Assembly (NCBI GenBank): GCA_016650445.1
Contig: JAENVS010000006.1
Coordinates: 1 to 64,000 of the forward strand
Reading direction: 5' to 3'
Length of the DNA stretch: 64,000 nt
Source: Frankiaceae bacterium
GTDB lineage: Bacteria > Actinomycetota > Actinomycetes > Mycobacteriales > SCTD01
In this document: positions 11,996-23,858 of the stretch, piece after piece
Layout of the letters: every line of letters starts with the position of its first letter
Position numbering within the stretch: position 1 is the stretch's first letter
Made by a program: the position numbers and the translations under genes
The notes under the pieces: model-generated
What the model saw: only the letters and a program-made list of their open reading frames with translations
The model's database searches: none
Told to the model about the DNA's origin: nothing

Positions 11996-13432
11996 TCAGG
12001 GTACGAGGAAGCCCTGCTCGACGAGGCGACGCACCACCGGCAGACCGGTTTCGACAGCCTCGCTCTCCTCGATGCCGGCACCGGCCGCGAGCAGCGCGAA
12101 CAGCGTGCGAAGGGGCATGCTCCCGTCACACGCGGCGAGCAGTGCAGCGCCGTGCTCGTCCGTGCCACCGGCCCAGCGCAGGCCTGCCGACTGCTGCAGC
12201 AAGGAGCTCTCGACGAGCCACCCGTCGTCATCGCGCGACGCGACCTGGTGCAGGCGGACGTCGGCGCGAAGGCGCCATGCGACGTCGAGCGGGTTGGCCT
12301 CCAGTGCGTCCTTGCGAGCGAAGTGACCGAGAACCTCGTCGCCCCAGGTCGCCGCGACCGGTTGCGTCACGTCGTCGACGACTACGGACGGCACACCCGT
12401 CGTACGCCGACGCATCGCAAGCACACCGAACGCGATCGCCTCGACGCGTCGCCTCTCGAACCAGTCGAGCCACTCGTCGTACAACGCGTCGAAGCGCACG
12501 CCCTCGTCCGTGTCCCGCAGCCAGGCCGTGACGTAGTCCTCCGGCGCCGCGAGCTCGCGCTGCACGACCCATCCGTCGCACCCGGTGTCCGTCAGCCAGC
12601 TGCGGACGCGGCCGGCGCCGTCCTCGCCCTCGACGTGCAGCCAGTTGACGAGCAGCACGGCGAGGCCGCCGGGAGCGAGGACCCCCGGCAGCTCACGCAC
12701 GATCCGGCGGCAGACCTCGTCGCCCTCGAGGCCCGAGTCGCGGTAGGTGTAGCGCGCGCCGGGGCTGACGACGAACGGTGGGTTGGAGACGACCAGGTCG
12801 AAGGCGTCGCCGGCCACCGGCTCGAGCAGGTCGCCCTCGCGGACGTCGACCTCGACGCCGCCGAGGGCAGCGGCCAGCCGAGTGAACGCCACCGCCCGCG
12901 GGTTGCGGTCGGTGGCGACGACGAGATCCGCGTGGTCCTCAGCGAGCAGGGCCTGGATGCCGCACCCGGTGCCGAGGTCGAGAGTGCGCCCGACCGTGCG
13001 GCGCGGGGTCGCGGCGGCGAGCGTGAGGCTTGCGGCCCCGACGCCCAGGACCTGGTCTGCGTGGATGCCGGTTGCCGCCCGACCGGCGTCGTGCGGGAGG
13101 GTCGCCTCGACGCCGCCGTGCACCACCGCCTGCAGCCGGATCGCCGCGGTGCCGTCGCGCTGAAGCCACGAGCGCGGTACGCCGGCCGCCTCGGCCGCCG
13201 CCGCCTCGACCGGTACGCCGGCCACGAACAGGCGGGCCAACGTGGACAGGGGGGAGCCGTCGCGGGTGCGCCGCAGGACCGGCGCCAGCTCGTCGCGGTC
13301 GAGATGGGTGCGCGCCGTCGTACCGATCAGGTCGTCGAGCGCCTCCGCCGACCAGCCGGCCCGGTCGAGCGCGTCCCGCACCCGCAGCGCATCAGCCAGC
13401 AGCGCGGAGGGGTCCGGCAGCGTCGCGGTCAT
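11996..13432 (-). CDS. Class I SAM-dependent methyltransferase (HemK/PrmC-like fold)
   Basis: A protein of 478 aa. Residues about 1-130 are a winged-helix-like N-terminal domain. The methyltransferase core has motif I DLGTGCGIQALLAE, the acidic loop ATDRNPRAV and the N6/N5-type catalytic motif VSNPPFVV, which points to methylation of an exocyclic or side-chain amide nitrogen (adenine or glutamine). The C-terminal ~170 residues are an extra domain of unknown role. The substrate is not predictable from this. TAGCGT eight bases before the ATG may be a leaderless -10 box. Downstream lies topA, 34 bases away. Confidence 0.75.
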   Translation of the reverse strand: MTATLPDPSALLADALRVRDALDRAGWSAEALDDLIGTTARTHLDRDELAPVLRRTRDGSPLSTLARLFVAGVPVEAAAAEAAGVPRSWLQRDGTAAIRLQAVVHGGVEATLPHDAGRAATGIHADQVLGVGAASLTLAAATPRRTVGRTLDLGTGCGIQALLAEDHADLVVATDRNPRAVAFTRLAAALGGVEVDVREGDLLEPVAGDAFDLVVSNPPFVVSPGARYTYRDSGLEGDEVCRRIVRELPGVLAPGGLAVLLVNWLHVEGEDGAGRVRSWLTDTGCDGWVVQRELAAPEDYVTAWLRDTDEGVRFDALYDEWLDWFERRRVEAIAFGVLAMRRRTTGVPSVVVDDVTQPVAATWGDEVLGHFARKDALEANPLDVAWRLRADVRLHQVASRDDDGWLVESSLLQQSAGLRWAGGTDEHGAALLAACDGSMPLRTLFALLAAGAGIEESEAVETGLPVVRRLVEQGFLVP

Positions 13433-13462
13433 GGCGGACGACGCTAGCCGCGCGCTGCTCCA

Positions 13463-13520
13463 AAACGATCACCGCCGACTCGTGAGCGTCCACTGGACGC
13501 TGAGCCGGCGGTGATCGTTT
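13463..13520 (-). terminator. Long two-tier hairpin after hppA
   Basis: AAACGATCACCGCCG (13463-13477) pairs perfectly with its reverse complement at 13506-13520. An inner inverted repeat, AGCGTCCA/TGGACGCT, lies inside. On the minus strand the outer arm ends in TTTT, so it should terminate hppA transcription before the methyltransferase. Confidence 0.75.
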
Positions 13521-13541
13521 GAGGGCGGAGGTGTCCGCGAT

Positions 13542-15866
<2,325 letters not shown>

Positions 15867-15933
15867 GCGTCCTCCTGGATCGGTTGCGGGGCGGTCCCCC
15901 GCGAGGCTGAAACGAAGCGCTGGCATGACAAAG

Positions 15934-15954
15934 CCCGGCTCCGAACGGGCCGGG
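15934..15954 (-). terminator. Terminator of the bldG-anti-sigma operon
   Basis: CCCGGC and GCCGGG are separated by nine bases. On the minus strand the stem is followed by CTTTG. It lies between the anti-sigma gene stop and the hppA start. Confidence 0.55.
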
Positions 15955-16018
15955 TGTCGATCGTGCGGATCCTACCGAAATCGTCACCCGAGGGGGTGAC
16001 GGGGGTCCCCCGGAAGCA

Positions 16019-16501
16019 TCAGACCTGCGAGACGGAGGTCGCCCCAGGCCCGGACACGCCGACCGGCGTGGCCGGCAGCGGCCAGCGCATGGTCACTGTC
16101 GTACGCCCCTCGGTCACGTCGATCTGGCAGTCGTCGACCAGGCCCGTCAGCACGGCGAGGGCGACATCGGGGTCGATCACGTCGTCGAACTCGTCGTCCG
16201 TCGCGCTGTCGAGCAGGTCGCGAGCAAGGTCGCCCGAGGTCGGCTCGGCGGCGGGGCCGTAGTCGGACACCATCACGGTGAGACCGGTCGCGTCGTCGGT
16301 CACCGTGACCGTGACGGGCGCCGTCGGTGCGTGCTTGGCATGGAGCCCGACCGCGCGGGAGCAGGCTTCGCCCAGCGCGAGCCGCAACTCGTCGACCAGG
16401 CTGTCGTCGAGCCCGGCGCGGCGCGCGGTCGCGACGACGACCAGCCTCGCCGTCCGCACATGGGCGGGAAGGGCTGACAGGGTGAGCTCGACGTGTGCCA
16501 T
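16019..16501 (-). CDS. Anti-sigma factor (RsbW/SpoIIAB-type ATPase), partner of BldG
   Basis: With the ATG at 16501 the protein has 160 aa. The GHKL ATPase fold is shown by the N box (ELRLALGEACSRAV) and the G1 box (VMVSDYGPA). Such proteins bind a sigma factor and phosphorylate or bind a STAS antagonist. The long acidic C-terminal stretch (DLLDSATDDEFDDVIDPD) precedes the last strands. It lies 20 bases downstream of bldG, as in Streptomyces, where the neighbouring anti-sigma binds BldG. The sigma factor it controls is not in this window. Confidence 0.85.
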   Translation of the reverse strand: MAHVELTLSALPAHVRTARLVVVATARRAGLDDSLVDELRLALGEACSRAVGLHAKHAPTAPVTVTVTDDATGLTVMVSDYGPAAEPTSGDLARDLLDSATDDEFDDVIDPDVALAVLTGLVDDCQIDVTEGRTTVTMRWPLPATPVGVSGPGATSVSQV

Positions 16502-16521
16502 GAGACGGGGGTCCCGGACGG

Positions 16522-16863
16522 CTAGTCCGTGGCCGACACGGCCTCCTCGACCGAGGCGTGGATCGGGAAGACCTTGGTCAGGCCGGTGATGCGGAAGATC
16601 TTCAGGATGCGCTCCTGCGTGCACACGAGGCGCAGCGAGCCCTCGTGGGCGCGGACCCGCTTGAGGCCGCCGACGAGCACGCCCAGCCCGGTGGAGTCGA
16701 GGAACTCGACCCCCTCCATGTCCACCACCAGGTGGTATTGACCGCTGCTGACGAGGTCGATCAGCTGCTCGCGCAGCTTCGGCGCCGTGTAGACGTCGAT
16801 CTCGCCACCCACGACGACGACGGTGCGGTCACCCTCGGTCCGGGTCGACAGGGACAGGTCCAC
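16522..16863 (-). CDS. bldG: Anti-sigma factor antagonist (BldG-type STAS protein)
   Basis: The GTG at 16863 sits behind a strong GGAGGAG ribosome site and gives 113 aa, the same length as Streptomyces BldG. The STAS domain spans the whole protein. The phosphorylatable Ser is in FLDSTGLG. Phosphorylation by the downstream anti-sigma would block antagonism; the unphosphorylated form frees the sigma factor. In Streptomyces, BldG governs aerial growth and antibiotic production. The divergent helicase gene upstream is also conserved beside bldG. Confidence 0.92.
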   Translation of the reverse strand: MDLSLSTRTEGDRTVVVVGGEIDVYTAPKLREQLIDLVSSGQYHLVVDMEGVEFLDSTGLGVLVGGLKRVRAHEGSLRLVCTQERILKIFRITGLTKVFPIHASVEEAVSATD

Positions 16864-17013
16864 GGCTCTCCTCCATGCAGCAGACGGAGGGCGCGTCGGC
16901 CCCCCGGTTGTTCGTACGACGAGACAGGTCCCCGAGGAGACCCAGCCGCGCCGTACCCGACGTACCGGTGATCTAACCCCAGCGGGCCTGAGCGGGGGCT
17001 CTGGGAGGATGAC

Positions 17014-19374
17014 GTGGTCGTGACCGTCCCTTCTGTACCGCTTCCCGAGACCCTGCTGGGACGCCTCTCCCGAGACCCCAGCCGGGCGGAGCGGATCACC
17101 CACGTCGAGCACGTGCCGGCCCGGGTCGGCCGTCGGGCCGACTGGCCCGCGTGGGTGCCGCAGCTCCTGGTCGACCGGCTGCAGCACGCCGGCGTACCCG
17201 CTCCGTGGGAGCACCAGGCCGCCGCCGCCGACCTGGCCCGGGGCGGCTCGTCGGTCGTGATCGCCACCGGGACCGCGAGCGGCAAGTCGCTCGCCTACCT
17301 GCTGCCCGTGCTCGCGTCGCAGCTCGAAGACGAGCGCGCCACCGCGCTCTACCTGTCACCGACCAAGGCGCTGGCCGCGGACCAGCTGCGCGCTGTCCGG
17401 GCGCTCAACCTCACCGCGGTGCGGGCTGCCACGTACGACGGCGACACGGCACGCGAGGAGCGTGAGTGGGTACGCCGGCACGCCAGCCTCGTCCTGACCA
17501 ACCCCGACATGCTCCACCGCGGGGTGCTGCCACGGCACGGCGACTGGGCGTCGTTCCTGCGGGGGCTGCGGTTCGTCATCGTCGACGAGTGCCACAGCTA
17601 CCGGGGTGTCTTCGGCTCGCACGTCGCGCAGGTGCTGCGCCGGCTGCGCCGGGTCTGCACGCGGTACGGCGCATCTCCGGTCTTCCTGCTCGCGTCGGCG
17701 ACCGTGTCGTCGCCGGAGGAGTCGGCCGGTCGCCTGACGGGGCTGACGGTGACACCCGTCACCGACGACGCGTCACCGCGGGGGTCGACGGAGTTCGCGC
17801 TGTGGGAGCCGCCACTGATGCCGGCCCTTCATGGGTCGGCGGGGGGCGGGGAGCACGGCGCACCGGTACGCCGGTCGGCCACCGCCGAGACGGGCGACCT
17901 GCTCGCCGATCTCGTGGTGGAGGGGGCCCGCACGATCGCCTTCGTGCGGTCGCGCCGCGGCGCGGAGGCGGTCGCGCTCAACGCCCGGCGCGCGATCCTC
18001 GAGGCGGCGCCGGAGCTGGGATCGCGCGTCGCTGCGTACCGTGCGGGCTACCTGCCTGAGGAGCGGCGCGAGCTCGAGCGACGGCTGCAGTCGGGTGACC
18101 TGCTGGGGATCGCCGCGACCAACGCCCTCGAGCTCGGCGTCGACGTCGCGGGGCTGGATGCGGTCGTGCTCACGGGATGGCCGGGGACGGTCGCGTCGGT
18201 GTGGCAGCAGGCGGGGCGAGCCGGCCGCGCCGGGCAGGGTGCGCTTGCGGTCTTCGTCGCGCGTGACGACCCGCTCGACACCTACCTCGTGCACCACCCG
18301 GAGGCGCTCTTCGGACGGCCGGTGGAGACGACGGTGCTCGACCCCGGGAACCCTTACGTGCTGGGGCCGCACCTGTGCATGGCAGCTGCGGAGCTGCCGC
18401 TGACCGAGGACGACCTGTCGCTGTTCGGCGACGAGGACGCGGTGCGACTGCTGCTCGGCGACCTGGTGCGGCGGGGGCTGCTGCGATCCCGGCCCAAGGG
18501 CTGGTTCTGGACGTCGCGAGAGCGCCCCGAGGTCGACATCCGCGGTGCCGGTGGACCACCGGTGCGGCTGGTCGAGACCGGCACCGGTCGGTTGCTCGGA
18601 ACGGTGGATGCGTCATCTGCGCACGGCCAGGCGCACACCGGAGCGGTGTACCTGCATCAGGGCGAGACGTACGTCGTCGACGCCCTCGACCTGGCGGAAG
18701 CCGTGGCGCTCGTGCGGCTGGACGACCCGGACTACTCGACATCCGCGCGCGACATCACCGATATCCGGATCGTCGGGACGCAAGCGTCCACGTCGTACGA
18801 CGGTGTGACGCTCTGCCTCGGCACGGTGGACGTGACGAACCAGGTCGTGTCGTTCCTGCGCAAGCGCGTCGGCACCGGCGAGATCCTCGGCGAGGAGCCG
18901 CTCGACCTGCCGGTCCGGCAGCTGCGCACACGCGCGGTCTGGTACACGGTCAGCGAGCGGGTGCTCGGGCTCGCCGGCCTGGAGTCGTCGGACGTGCCGG
19001 GCGCCGCGCACGCCGCGGAGCACGCGGCGATCGGACTGCTCCCGCTGTTCGCGACCTGCGACCGCTGGGACATCGGTGGCGTGTCGACCGCGCTCCACGA
19101 GGACACCGGGGAGTGCACGGTCTTCGTGTACGACGGACACCCCGGCGGTGCAGGCTTCGCCGAGCGCGGCTACGCACGGGGAGCGTCGTGGCTGTACGCG
19201 ACCCGGCAGGCGATCGCAGCCTGCGAGTGCGCTGCCGGGTGCCCGTCGTGCGTGCAGTCACCCAAGTGCGGCAACGGGAACGAGCCGCTCGACAAGGCCG
19301 GTGCGGTGCGGCTGCTGGATGCCGTACTCGCCGCGGGACTGGGGTCGGGTCTGGACCGGGCCGTTGCGGGGTAG
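17014..19374 (+). CDS. DEAD/DEAH-box helicase with DUF1998 C-terminus
   Basis: A protein of 786 aa from the GTG at 17014; the GTG at 17020 is also possible, as GGGAGG lies at 17003-17008. Helicase motifs: Walker [20 protein letters not shown] box (VDECHSYRG), SAT ([10 protein letters not shown]) and, in the second RecA domain, [11 protein letters not shown] and QQAGRAGR. The C-terminal region has the four-Cys cluster [16 protein letters not shown] typical of DUF1998, probably metal-binding. This is the Rv3649/SCO3550 family of presumed DNA repair helicases. It diverges from bldG. Confidence 0.9.
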   Translation: MVVTVPSVPLPETLLGRLSRDPSRAERITHVEHVPARVGRRADWPAWVPQLLVDRLQHAGVPAPWEHQAAAADLARGGSSVVIATGTASGKSLAYLLPVLASQLEDERATALYLSPTKALAADQLRAVRALNLTAVRAATYDGDTAREEREWVRRHASLVLTNPDMLHRGVLPRHGDWASFLRGLRFVIVDECHSYRGVFGSHVAQVLRRLRRVCTRYGASPVFLLASATVSSPEESAGRLTGLTVTPVTDDASPRGSTEFALWEPPLMPALHGSAGGGEHGAPVRRSATAETGDLLADLVVEGARTIAFVRSRRGAEAVALNARRAILEAAPELGSRVAAYRAGYLPEERRELERRLQSGDLLGIAATNALELGVDVAGLDAVVLTGWPGTVASVWQQAGRAGRAGQGALAVFVARDDPLDTYLVHHPEALFGRPVETTVLDPGNPYVLGPHLCMAAAELPLTEDDLSLFGDEDAVRLLLGDLVRRGLLRSRPKGWFWTSRERPEVDIRGAGGPPVRLVETGTGRLLGTVDASSAHGQAHTGAVYLHQGETYVVDALDLAEAVALVRLDDPDYSTSARDITDIRIVGTQASTSYDGVTLCLGTVDVTNQVVSFLRKRVGTGEILGEEPLDLPVRQLRTRAVWYTVSERVLGLAGLESSDVPGAAHAAEHAAIGLLPLFATCDRWDIGGVSTALHEDTGECTVFVYDGHPGGAGFAERGYARGASWLYATRQAIAACECAAGCPSCVQSPKCGNGNEPLDKAGAVRLLDAVLAAGLGSGLDRAVAG

Positions 19375-19413
19375 GAGTCCGCTGCTGGATCCCTTCACAC
19401 ATTGGAGCCCGTC

Positions 19414-19818
19414 ATGGTCGCCCTCGGTCTGCTTCTCCTCCTCGCCTCCGGCGTCCTCACGGCGGCGCTCGTCATGGACAACACCGACGCGGTGTCGGTC
19501 TCGGTGTTCGGGGAGACCATCTCGGGGCTGACGCAGGGCGGGCTGTTCATCGCCGGCGTCGTCACCGGCGCGGCCGCGATCCTCGGCCTCACGATGATGA
19601 TGGCCGGCGCCGCCCGCGGTCGTCGGCGCCGTGCCGTGCGCAAGCAGCAGGTCCTCGCCGCGCGCGACGAGAAGGAGACCCTGGCCGAGGAGAACATGCG
19701 GCTCAAGCGCGAGCTCGACGCGAGCCGCTCAGACGATGCGGTCTACCCGGCGGACGAGACCGACGGCCGGCACGTCGACACGACCACCGACGAGCGGCAC
19801 GGCCTGTTCCACCGCTGA
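19414..19818 (+). CDS. Small two-TM LapA-like membrane protein
   Basis: With the ATG at 19414 and GGAG at 19404, the protein has 134 aa. Two hydrophobic segments (residues about 2-21 and 38-63) flank a short external loop, VMDNTDAVSVSVFG, the pattern of DUF1049/LapA-type proteins. A basic stretch (RGRRRRAVRKQQ), a short coiled coil (EKETLAEENMRLKRELD) and an acidic tail follow. It lies 39 bases behind the helicase gene and may be co-transcribed. No specific role is known. Confidence 0.55.
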   Translation: MVALGLLLLLASGVLTAALVMDNTDAVSVSVFGETISGLTQGGLFIAGVVTGAAAILGLTMMMAGAARGRRRRAVRKQQVLAARDEKETLAEENMRLKRELDASRSDDAVYPADETDGRHVDTTTDERHGLFHR

Positions 19819-19833
19819 GCCAGCGGCGCTGGA

Positions 19834-21105
19834 TCAGTCCTCGGTGTGGCTGGCCAGCCAGCGGCGGGCGTGCGCCGCGAGCAGGAACAGCACGAGCGCC
19901 CCGGCGACGAAACGGGCGAACTGCGCGCTGTCCAGAGCGCCGGTGACGACGCCCGTCACTCGGCGGGCAGCGGCCCGCGGGGCGCCGGCCTTCTCGCTCG
20001 TGACGACCTCCTGCTCGCCGTAGCCGAGCGTCTGCTCATAGGTACCGTCCGGCAGCGGCGCGACCGCGGGAGCCGCCGGCAGCGGTGGGAGCTTCGGGAT
20101 ACCGAGCTTGGGCGCGAACGCCTTGAAGGTGAGGGCGAACGCGCGGCGCGACGCGAGCGTGGCCGGCGCCTTGCTGGTGCCGATCGCGGCCGAGCCGGTG
20201 CTATCGGTCGAGCCGCCCGTGCTCGTGCCCGAGCCGGTCGACCCGCCGCTGCTGGTCGACCCGCCGGAGCCTGATGTCGACCCGCCCGTCGTGGTCGACG
20301 ACCCGCTGGTGGAACCGCCGGTGGACGTGTCCTGACCGGTGGCGCCCCCGGTCGACGTCTCGCCGCCGGCATCCGGAGCAGGCGACGGCGGAGGCGGCGG
20401 AGGCGCGTCCAGGGTCGCGCTCGCCTGCGGTGACTGACCCGAGTCGATCGTGTCCGAGCTGCTGGGCGAGACCTTGCGGTGGGCGACCACGGAGTACGTG
20501 TGCTGGCCGGTGCCGTCGGCGGCGTAGGTCACCGTCGTGGAGCACGAGCTGCCGCTGCAGGAGTCGACGCTGATGTCCTGCGCCTTGTCGCCGTCGGCGT
20601 ACACGCTGTAGCCGGCGAGGTCAGGCTCGACCCCCTTGGGCCAGGTGAGCACGACGGCGCGGTAGCCGTCGGCCTGGGCGGACAGGGTCTGCGGGGCACG
20701 CGGAGGCACGCGGAGGGAGAACGTGCGGCTGTCGGTGGCACCGCCGGCGAGCCGCAGGGTCCAGTCGCCGTTGACGGCGACGAGCCCGGACGGGCAGCTG
20801 TCGTAGCAGCTCGCGTCGAAGTCGTAGTCGATGGTGCTGGCGCTCCGGGTGACGGTGCCCTGGCCGGACTTGACGACGATCGGGCTGCCGCCTGGCGCCT
20901 GGATGCTGAGGTCGACGCGGGTCGTCCCGGAGATATCGGCGTGCACGTGGATGGAGGCCCCCGTCGGGAAGACGGCGCCGTCGACCGGGTCGGTGATGCT
21001 GCCCGCAGCGAGCGCGGGTGTCGCGGTCAGCAGCAGCCCGGCTCCGGAGAGCGGGACCGCGAGTGCGAGAACTCCAAGTCCGCGCGCAACCCGACGAGCG
21101 TGCAT
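19834..21105 (-). CDS. Exported Fn3/low-complexity cell-surface protein
   Basis: A protein of 423 aa from the ATG at 21105 (a GTG at 21108 adds one residue). A signal peptide (LGVLALAVPLSGAGLLLTATPALA) is followed by an Ig-like segment with a Cys pair (DASCYDSCPSG). Next comes a fibronectin-III-like domain (RAVVLTWPKGVEPDLAGYSVY) with CSGSSC, and then a Gly/Ser/Thr-rich stalk of about 80 residues. The C-terminus ends in a membrane segment (FVAGALVLFLLAA) and a short basic tail. This is the layout of a sortase substrate, yet no LPXTG or LAXTG motif precedes the membrane helix. The start overlaps the stop of the sortase gene (TGATG), so the two are coupled. Confidence 0.65.
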   Translation of the reverse strand: MHARRVARGLGVLALAVPLSGAGLLLTATPALAAGSITDPVDGAVFPTGASIHVHADISGTTRVDLSIQAPGGSPIVVKSGQGTVTRSASTIDYDFDASCYDSCPSGLVAVNGDWTLRLAGGATDSRTFSLRVPPRAPQTLSAQADGYRAVVLTWPKGVEPDLAGYSVYADGDKAQDISVDSCSGSSCSTTVTYAADGTGQHTYSVVAHRKVSPSSSDTIDSGQSPQASATLDAPPPPPPSPAPDAGGETSTGGATGQDTSTGGSTSGSSTTTGGSTSGSGGSTSSGGSTGSGTSTGGSTDSTGSAAIGTSKAPATLASRRAFALTFKAFAPKLGIPKLPPLPAAPAVAPLPDGTYEQTLGYGEQEVVTSEKAGAPRAAARRVTGVVTGALDSAQFARFVAGALVLFLLAAHARRWLASHTED

Positions 21106-21815
21106 CACATGCCCCCTTGAGCCTTGACCTTGGTGTCCTTGAGCTTGCTGCCGACGAGCGAGAACCGCATCACGAGCCGCTGGCGCGCACTGCCCTTGGG
21201 GTGGCAGGTCGTCAACGTGAGCAGGTGCCCGGTGCCTTGGCTGACCACGGAGAAGTCATCAGGCGTGACGACCCACGGGTTCGGGTGCCCGTCGAAGGGC
21301 TGCACGGCTTTGTAGGTGTAGATGGCGAACGGCGTCTCCAGCGACACGGTGTCGCCGGGCTTCATCTCGTCCATGCGGTTGAAAGGCCGGCCGAAGGTGG
21401 TGCGGTGGCCGGCGATGCCGACGTTGCCGACCTCGCCCGGGAGCGGCGTGTTGATGTAGTGGCCGACGCCGGCGCGCAGAGCGGCCGGGGTCGTGCCCTG
21501 GACGACCAGCCGGGTGATGTCCAACCGCTCGATGCGCAGGATGGTGAGGCCGTCGCCGATCTTGATGCGGTGCTCGAGGTAGGCCTGCTGGGTGCCGGGG
21601 TCGTCGAACGCGCTCTGCAGGTGGTCCTGGCGGTAGCGGCTGTAGATGTCCGTGCCCACCGGGTAGGCGAACATCGTGATGCCGGCCAGGAACAGCACGA
21701 CCGACAGGATCGAGATGCCGCGGCGGCCACCGGGCCGGCGCAGCGCGTCACCCAGCAGCGAGCCGAAGCCACGCGGGCGCGCCGGCACCGCCGGGGTGAC
21801 GAACGACGGCTGCAT
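21105..21815 (-). CDS. Class E sortase
   Basis: The ATG at 21815 follows AGGAGG nine bases upstream; longer frames to 21845 or 21941 lack a good ribosome site. The protein has 236 aa with a single N-terminal membrane anchor (about residues 34-52). Catalytic residues are visible: His137 in GIAGHRTTFG, Cys204 in LTLTTCHPKGSARQR, and Arg213. Class E sortases join LAXTG-type proteins to the peptidoglycan. The coupled downstream surface protein is the obvious client candidate although it lacks a clear sorting signal. Confidence 0.9.
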   Translation of the reverse strand: MQPSFVTPAVPARPRGFGSLLGDALRRPGGRRGISILSVVLFLAGITMFAYPVGTDIYSRYRQDHLQSAFDDPGTQQAYLEHRIKIGDGLTILRIERLDITRLVVQGTTPAALRAGVGHYINTPLPGEVGNVGIAGHRTTFGRPFNRMDEMKPGDTVSLETPFAIYTYKAVQPFDGHPNPWVVTPDDFSVVSQGTGHLLTLTTCHPKGSARQRLVMRFSLVGSKLKDTKVKAQGGM

Positions 21816-22053
21816 GCCGGTCTGCCTCCTGCTTCTCGACTGCATCTGGCGGCCGCCGACCTCCCGACGAGTCGGGACGGCGAGGCGAGAACCGGACGAC
21901 GAGGCCAACGACGGGCGTGCACCGAGGTTACGCCGCGTCATCGGACTCGTCTGCCTTGCTCAGGTATGTGTGTGATGTCGTACTTGTTTCGGCAGGCGCA
22001 AGGCTCGCCTTTCGCCCAGACGGACTACGGCTCGCAGTGGTTCCCCCCCACAC

Positions 22054-22410
22054 TCATCGGCGGCTCGGGCCGGCTCTGGAGTGCGAACGGGCCACTCCCC
22101 ATGATCCGAGTGCACCAGAGGGGCGGACCGACGCCACGACGTCCGCGACGTCACCGGACACCCGGCACTCGCTGAGCTCCGCACCGACGGCCGCCGTGGC
22201 CCTCGCAGCGGCCGCGCAGGCGACGGCGGCCCCCGCGAGCGCGCGGTCGGCGGCCGCCAAGGCGGCCAGATCGGCGGCCGAAGCGGCTCGGTGCCGGGCG
22301 ACGGCCGCCGCGCCCACCGCAGCTGACAGCGCCGCGACGACGGCCACGGCGAACGTCAGTGCGAGGACGAGGACGGTCGCGTTGCCGCGGTCGCATCTGG
22401 TGCCGGTCAC
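22054..22410 (-). CDS. TadE/TadG-like pseudopilin (Rv3654c family)
   Basis: A protein of 118 aa beginning with MTGTRCDRGNATVLVLAL, a short basic leader before one hydrophobic helix with the RGxATV motif of this family. The AARHRA.SAADLAALAAA region follows. The start overlaps the upstream TadE gene stop (ATGA). It is the last gene of the Tad operon. The C-terminal ~30 residues (SWGVARSHSRAGPSRR) are basic and not conserved-looking. Confidence 0.75.
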   Translation of the reverse strand: MTGTRCDRGNATVLVLALTFAVAVVAALSAAVGAAAVARHRAASAADLAALAAADRALAGAAVACAAAARATAAVGAELSECRVSGDVADVVASVRPSGALGSWGVARSHSRAGPSRR

Positions 22411-22745
22411 GGCAGGCTGCCCTCAGTCACCGCCGTCGCGCGGCCGGCGACCGGCATACCGGGTAGTCGGGCCAGGGCGGCGCCGAAGGGGCGGACGACG
22501 GCCCGGACGAGGACGGTGACCTCGTCGCCGTCACGCGTCAGCGCGATCTCCGCGTCGGCCGGCGCCACCCGGGCGGTCGCGGCCTCCACCGCGGCCGGTG
22601 CGTCACCCCGGGCGGCGGCGCGGGCGCCGACTCGCGCGGCGTCGACGCACCGCAGCTGCGCGGCGATGCACGACAGCACCCACGCCGCCGCCAGCAGCAC
22701 CACGACCAGGACCGGCAGCACGACGGCCGTCTCGGCGGTCACCAT
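22407..22745 (-). CDS. TadE-like minor pilin (Rv3655c family)
   Basis: A protein of 112 aa. The leader MVTAETAVVLP has the TAE(T/A)AVVLP motif with a Glu at the +5-like position used in pseudopilin processing. A single hydrophobic helix and a small beta domain follow. It is expected in the envelope as a minor component of the Flp/Tad pilus and overlaps the next gene by four bases. Confidence 0.85.
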   Translation of the reverse strand: MVTAETAVVLPVLVVVLLAAAWVLSCIAAQLRCVDAARVGARAAARGDAPAAVEAATARVAPADAEIALTRDGDEVTVLVRAVVRPFGAALARLPGMPVAGRATAVTEGSLP

Positions 22746-22792
22746 CCCGGCGTCCCGGGCCGCCCTTCGGCGACCCGGGACGGCGGGCCGGC

Positions 22793-22984
22793 TCAGAAGC
22801 TCAGCTTCAACGCCGAGGAGATGACGTCACGCAGCAGCCCGAGGATCTCCGGGCTCGTGATGACCTTGTAGAGGATGCCGCCGAAGCCGCAGGCGGCGAC
22901 AGTGCCGACGGCGTACTCCGCCGTGGTCATGCCGGCGTCGGGGTCGGCGGCGCGGAGCCGGGTGAACAGTGCAGAGCGGAGCAT
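22793..22984 (-). CDS. Flp-type pilin (DUF4244, Rv3656c family)
   Basis: A protein of 63 aa. The leader contains the processing motif DAGMTTAEYAVG, in which a Glu sits five residues after the presumed cleavage site, ahead of a hydrophobic helix (VGTVAACGFGGILYKVI). It is the presumed major structural subunit of the pilus. No prepilin peptidase gene is seen nearby. Confidence 0.85.
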   Translation of the reverse strand: MLRSALFTRLRAADPDAGMTTAEYAVGTVAACGFGGILYKVITSPEILGLLRDVISSALKLSF

Positions 22985-23104
22985 GGGACCTCCAGGGGTG
23001 CGGGCGCCGGGCAGGCGCCCGACGGGAGGACGGTGCTGCCGCAGCGCGCGCTGTGGGCGGGCGCGGGACGATCTGTGGAACCGCGCGTCGGGTGTGGACG
23101 CGCG

Positions 23105-23827
23105 TCAGAACGCCCGAAGCACCGGGCCGACGAGGCCGGCGAGGACCGGCACGATGCCGAGCAGCACGAACGCCGGCAGGAAGCACAGGCCGAGCGGGGC
23201 CACGACGAGCACGCCGACCCGTCGCGCAGCGTGCGCGCCTGCGGCGACGGCCGTCGCTCGTGCCTCGCCGTCCTGCCGGCCGACCGCCGCCGAGATCGGG
23301 GTGCCGCCGTCCGCGGCGCGCGCCAGGAGGCGGGCGCTGGGCGCCAGCGGGTCGTCCGCGTCGGACCCTGCGAGCAGCAGCCAGGCGTCGCCCGGCGGGG
23401 TCCCGACCGAGAGCGCGCTGTGCACGGAAGCGAGCCGGCGACCGCAGGGTCCGGGCACGGCGGCACCCACCGCCGCGGCAGCGGACGAGAGCGACGAGCC
23501 ACCGGCGAGGCAGGCGGCGAGGAGGTCGAGGACGAGGGGGAGGTCACGCGTCAGCTGCTCACGGTCGCGTCGCGCGGCCGCGGGCTCGAGACGGGCGAGC
23601 AGCAGGGGGCCCGCGGCGGCCACCGCCAGGCCCAGGAGCGGGCCGACGGGCAGGCCGACGACGACCGCGACCCCGAGGCCCGCGACGACGCACGCCACCG
23701 CCGGTGCGGCCGTGGTCGCGCGCGGGGTGCTGGTCGCCGGCTCGGCGCACCGGAGCCGGCGACGACCGGACGGCGGGCCTGTCAGCAGAACCGCGGCCGC
23801 GGCCAGGCCGGCCGCCAGCACCCTCAT
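23105..23827 (-). CDS. tadC: TadC-like type II secretion F-domain protein
   Basis: A protein of 240 aa. The T2SSF domain (LTRDLPLVLDLLAACLAGGSSL) lies between an N-terminal membrane pair and a C-terminal hydrophobic segment (LVVAPLGLCFLPAFVLLGIVP). With TadB it forms the inner-membrane platform of the Tad machine. It is the Rv3657c equivalent. Confidence 0.8.
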   Translation of the reverse strand: MRVLAAGLAAAAVLLTGPPSGRRRLRCAEPATSTPRATTAAPAVACVVAGLGVAVVVGLPVGPLLGLAVAAAGPLLLARLEPAAARRDREQLTRDLPLVLDLLAACLAGGSSLSSAAAAVGAAVPGPCGRRLASVHSALSVGTPPGDAWLLLAGSDADDPLAPSARLLARAADGGTPISAAVGRQDGEARATAVAAGAHAARRVGVLVVAPLGLCFLPAFVLLGIVPVLAGLVGPVLRAF

Positions 23828-23858
23828 GTCCCCGCCAGCTCGCCACGGGACTGCGAGG

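Noticed and set aside
13463-13520. Long inverted repeat as a miniature mobile element
   Set aside because: No target-site duplication was seen, there is a single copy in the window, and TTTT follows on the minus strand right after hppA, so a terminator is simpler.
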